Part shown: one piece after another, positions 61,722 to 64,000 of the stretch | Numbering within the stretch: the first letter of the stretch is position 1 | Layout: each line of letters starts with the position of its first letter | Assembly (NCBI GenBank): GCA_036655355.1 | Contig: JAVVQG010000011.1 | Location: forward strand, 81,468-145,467 | Reading direction: 5' to 3' | DNA length: 64,000 nucleotides | From: JAUNSR01 sp036655355 | GTDB taxonomy: Bacteria; Bacteroidota; Bacteroidia; Bacteroidales; JAUNSR01 | Notes under the pieces: generated by a model | Database searches by the model: none | Seen by the model: the letters and a program-made list of their open reading frames with translations, nothing else | What the model was told of the DNA's origin: nothing | Program-made: the position numbers and the translations under genes

Positions 61722-62273
61722 TTATTGTTCCTTTTCAACCTGCATAAAGCCAAGTTCCAATGGAGTTTTACGTCCAAAAATCTTGACCATAACTTTCAGT
61801 TTCTTTTTCTCGTTGTTAACTTCTTCGATGATACCACTAAAGCCGTTGAACGGACCATGGTTCACCTTTACGGTTTCCCCGACAAAATAAGGAATGTTCA
61901 GATCTTCTGCTTGCTCCTCAATTTCATCGACTGTTCCCAGCATTCGGTTAATTTCACTCTGACGTAGTGGTTCCGGGTTCTTGCTGTTTTTCCCGCCTAA
62001 GAAGCCGATCACGTTAGTCGTATTGACTAAACGGTGAGGAACTTCGCCGACAAGTGCAGCTTGAACAAAAACGTAACCGGAGTAAAGGACTTTTTCTTTC
62101 ATCACTTTCTTTCCGTTACGTACCGAGTAAACCTTCTCTGTAGGAATTAATACTTGGGATACAAAGTCGCCAAGGTCAGTATTCCTGATTTCTGCATCAA
62201 GAGTTTCCTTTACCTTGTTCTCTTTTCCACTAATGGCACGTAGTACGTACCACTCTTTTTTGATCTCAGACAT
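61722..62273 (-). CDS. nusG: Transcription termination/antitermination protein NusG
   Basis: Binds RNA polymerase and links it with the ribosome or Rho. The 183-residue protein has the NGN domain (EWYVLRAISGKENKVKETLD, YSGYVFVQAALVGEVPHRLV) and the KOW domain at the end (VGETVKVNHGPFNGFSGIIE). It is in the secE-nusG-rplK order. It is the general NusG and not a capsule-type UpxY. Confidence 0.98.
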   Translation of the reverse strand: MSEIKKEWYVLRAISGKENKVKETLDAEIRNTDLGDFVSQVLIPTEKVYSVRNGKKVMKEKVLYSGYVFVQAALVGEVPHRLVNTTNVIGFLGGKNSKNPEPLRQSEINRMLGTVDEIEEQAEDLNIPYFVGETVKVNHGPFNGFSGIIEEVNNEKKKLKVMVKIFGRKTPLELGFMQVEKEQ

Positions 62274-62288
62274 TACTTACCTCCCGAT

Positions 62289-62480
62289 TTAGAATACCTT
62301 CTCGTAGAAGAAACGCATGATATTTTCGAAACCTAAGTCCATCACCAGAATAACAAGTGCTATAAGTAGGGAAGCAAACATTACAACTACAGCGCTATTG
62401 GATAATTCGGACTTCGTTGGCCAAGAAACTTTATTAACAAGTTCGTTATAAGATTCTTTAATAGTATCTAGTATTTTCAT
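62289..62480 (-). CDS. secE: Preprotein translocase subunit SecE
   Basis: Essential subunit of the SecYEG channel. From MKILDTIKESYNELVNKVSW the protein has 63 residues: an amphipathic helix with the conserved VSWPTKSEL and one membrane helix (SAVVVMFASLLIALVILVMD). The longer open frame to 62525 runs into tRNA-Trp and is rejected. It lies 16 bp after the 3' end of tRNA-Trp and 15 bp before nusG. Confidence 0.96.
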   Translation of the reverse strand: MKILDTIKESYNELVNKVSWPTKSELSNSAVVVMFASLLIALVILVMDLGFENIMRFFYEKVF

Positions 62481-62495
62481 TCTAATAAGAATTAG

Positions 62496-62568
62496 CACGG
62501 GTCGAGAGGCTCGAACTCCCGACACCTGGTTTTGGAGACCAGTGCTCTACCAACTGAGCTAGACCCGT
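62496..62568 (-). tRNA. tRNA-Trp (CCA anticodon)
   Basis: Acceptor ACGGGTC/GACCCGT, D arm GCTC..GAGC, anticodon stem CTGGT/ACCAG with loop CTCCAAA (anticodon CCA), T arm GGGAG-TTCGAGC-CTCTC. It has 73 nt and no encoded CCA end. It lies between tuf and secE as in other Bacteroidota. Confidence 0.97.
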
Positions 62569-62572
62569 GTGG

Positions 62573-62602
62573 TTAAAACAGCTCCCCTTGCGGAGAGCTG
62601 TA
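62573..62602 (-). terminator. Terminator-like hairpin between tuf and tRNA-Trp
   Basis: ACAGCTCTCC pairs with GGGGAGCTGT around a GCAA loop, followed by TTTT, on the minus strand. It would cut the tuf message from the tRNA-secE-nusG part or give partial read-through. Confidence 0.72.
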
Positions 62603-62629
62603 GTTTGGTTTTATCTTTGTGAAAAGAAA

Positions 62630-63817
62630 TTACGCAAGGATTTCAGTGATCTGACCAGAACCTACTGTTCTACCACCTTCACGGATAGCGAAACGAAGAC
62701 CTAGGTCAAGAGCTACTGGGTAGATAAGTTCAACGTTGATCTGAACGTTATCACCTGGCATAACCATTTCAGTTCCTTCTGGAAGAGTGATCTCACCAGT
62801 TACGTCCAATGTACGTAGGTAGAACTGAGGACGGTATTTGTTGTGGAATGGAGTGTGACGACCACCTTCTTCTTTTTTCAGAACGTAGATCTGAGCAACG
62901 AAGTTTGTGTGAGGTTTTACTTTTCCTGGGTGGCAGATAACCATACCACGTTTGATTTCGTTTTTGTCGATACCACGAAGAAGTAGACCTACGTTGTCAC
63001 CAGCTTCACCCTGATCCAACAGTTTGCGGAACATTTCCACACCTGTTACAACAGATTTCTTAGCTTCAGCTCCAAGACCGATGATCTGAACCTCTTCACC
63101 AACTTTGATGATACCAGTTTCGATACGACCTGTTGCTACAGTACCACGACCTGTGATAGAGAACACGTCTTCAACTGGCATAAGGAATGGTTTATCAACG
63201 TCACGTGGAGGAAGCTCGATCCAAGTATCAACCGCGTTCATCAATTCCATTACTTTATCTTCCCACTCAGCTTCACCGTTCAATGCACCTAGTGCAGAAC
63301 CGCGGATAACTGGAGTGTTATCTCCGTCGAATTCGTAGAATGAAAGAAGCTCACGCATTTCCATTTCTACTAGCTCCAACATCTCTTCGTCGTCAACCAT
63401 GTCACATTTGTTCATGAAAACAACAAGACGAGGAACGTTTACCTGGCGAGCCAATAGGATGTGCTCACGAGTCTGTGGCATAGGACCGTCAGTTGCAGCA
63501 ACTACGATGATAGCACCGTCCATCTGAGCAGCACCAGTTACCATGTTCTTAACGTAGTCAGCGTGTCCTGGACAGTCAACGTGTGCATAGTGACGGTTTT
63601 CTGTCTGGTACTCTACGTGTGAAGTATTGATAGTGATACCACGTTCTTTTTCTTCAGGAGCGTTATCGATCTGATCGAAAGATTTCAATTCAGAAAGACC
63701 TTTTTTTGCCAACACTGTAGTGATAGCAGCAGTCAAGGTAGTTTTACCGTGGTCAACGTGACCAATTGTACCGATGTTAACATGCGGTTTCGAACGGTCA
63801 AAATGTTCTTTAGCCAT
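62630..63817 (-). CDS. tuf: Elongation factor Tu
   Basis: GTPase that brings aminoacyl-tRNA to the ribosome. The 395-residue protein has GHVDHGKTT (19-27), DCPGHADYVKN, NKCD and the domain 2-3 landmarks GRGTVATGRIETG and the ending AIREGGRTVGSGQITEILA. Complete and of normal length. tRNA-Thr and tRNA-Gly lie upstream, tRNA-Trp downstream, so it is embedded in a tRNA-protein transcript. Confidence 0.99.
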   Translation of the reverse strand: MAKEHFDRSKPHVNIGTIGHVDHGKTTLTAAITTVLAKKGLSELKSFDQIDNAPEEKERGITINTSHVEYQTENRHYAHVDCPGHADYVKNMVTGAAQMDGAIIVVAATDGPMPQTREHILLARQVNVPRLVVFMNKCDMVDDEEMLELVEMEMRELLSFYEFDGDNTPVIRGSALGALNGEAEWEDKVMELMNAVDTWIELPPRDVDKPFLMPVEDVFSITGRGTVATGRIETGIIKVGEEVQIIGLGAEAKKSVVTGVEMFRKLLDQGEAGDNVGLLLRGIDKNEIKRGMVICHPGKVKPHTNFVAQIYVLKKEEGGRHTPFHNKYRPQFYLRTLDVTGEITLPEGTEMVMPGDNVQINVELIYPVALDLGLRFAIREGGRTVGSGQITEILA

Positions 63818-63866
63818 AACTTAAGTTGTTATTATTTTGATTAATGATTAGCTCTTCAAACCTTAG

Positions 63867-63938
<72 letters not shown>

Positions 63939-63948
63939 GGAGAATTTG

Positions 63949-64000
63949 AGCGGGAAACGGGGCTCAAACCCGCGACCCTCAGCTTGGAAGGCTGATGCTC
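63949..64000 (-). tRNA. tRNA-Gly (TCC anticodon), 5' part cut by window edge
   Basis: The 3' half is present: anticodon stem CAGCC/GGCTG-type with loop CTTCCAA (anticodon TCC), T arm GCGGG-TTTGAGC-CCCGT and acceptor end TTCCCGC. The acceptor 5' strand and most of the D arm lie beyond the window. Confidence 0.9.

Noticed and set aside
61722..62273. Capsule-type UpxY antiterminator
   Set aside because: Its position in the secE-nusG-rplK block and its full NGN-KOW form show the general NusG.
62481..62525. Longer SecE start at 62525
   Set aside because: It would put the coding region inside tRNA-Trp; the ATG at 62480 gives the normal SecE N-terminus.

Overview
The window is a stretch of a Bacteroidales chromosome (phylum Bacteroidota; a Parabacteroides/Tannerellaceae- or Dysgonomonadaceae-type genome fits, but the genus cannot be fixed from sequence alone). 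The evidence is a SusC/SusD pair, GldE, a DUF4954 protein, an RNase E/G next to HU, M56/BlaI pairs with Bacteroidota-specific tails, weak Shine-Dalgarno sequences, and many promoters with the Bacteroidota -7 box TAnnTTTG. No rRNA, CRISPR array, prophage or intact insertion sequence was seen.

Layout. 1-2.2 kb: trmB and a cut-off mrp/apbC ATPase (minus), and truC (plus). 2.2-9 kb: a genome-maintenance block with a hypothetical gene, a phosphopantetheinyl transferase, gldE, ssb and mutY on minus, then HU, a 29-residue ribosomal-type peptide and RNase E/G on plus. 9-12 kb: a thioredoxin and a secreted beta-propeller plus phosphate-porin-like pair. 12-19 kb: housekeeping (ogt, LMW phosphatase, priA, an outer-membrane barrel, an aldose epimerase, hflX). 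18.8-30.3 kb: a polysaccharide-utilisation-like area with a damaged GH144-type lipoprotein, a SusR-like membrane regulator, DUF4954 and susD/susC. 30.9-33.1 kb: a BlaI-M56 operon. 33.5-40.2 kb: a glycan operon (LPS-type kinase, two GlfT2-like GT2s, GT11, another GT2, UDP-galactopyranose mutase, GT14), which suggests a fucose- and galactofuranose-containing surface glycan. 40.4-48.8 kb: mixed metabolism (iron alcohol dehydrogenase, thioesterase, dprA, zinc ABC genes, GNAT, Lrp, inositol-phosphatase family, trpS). 48.9-51.1 kb: a second BlaI-M56 operon. 51.2-64 kb: the classic rpoC-rpoB-rplL-rplJ-rplA-rplK-nusG-secE-tRNA-Trp-tuf-tRNA-Thr-tRNA-Gly block on minus.

Most interesting material. Two BlaI/M56 loci carry paired inverted-repeat operators, and their M56 sensors end in TonB/TonB-receptor-like pieces (locus 1) or ExbD-like pieces (locus 2). 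Together they suggest a protease-repressor system tied to the TonB energy-transduction machinery. The GH144-type gene has lost its centre to an interspersed palindromic repeat that is translated in frame. Five intergenic regions hold short tandem repeats (13, 22, about 24, 36 and 68 bp), one lying over the start codon of the second M56 gene. The glycan operon leader can form mutually exclusive hairpins.
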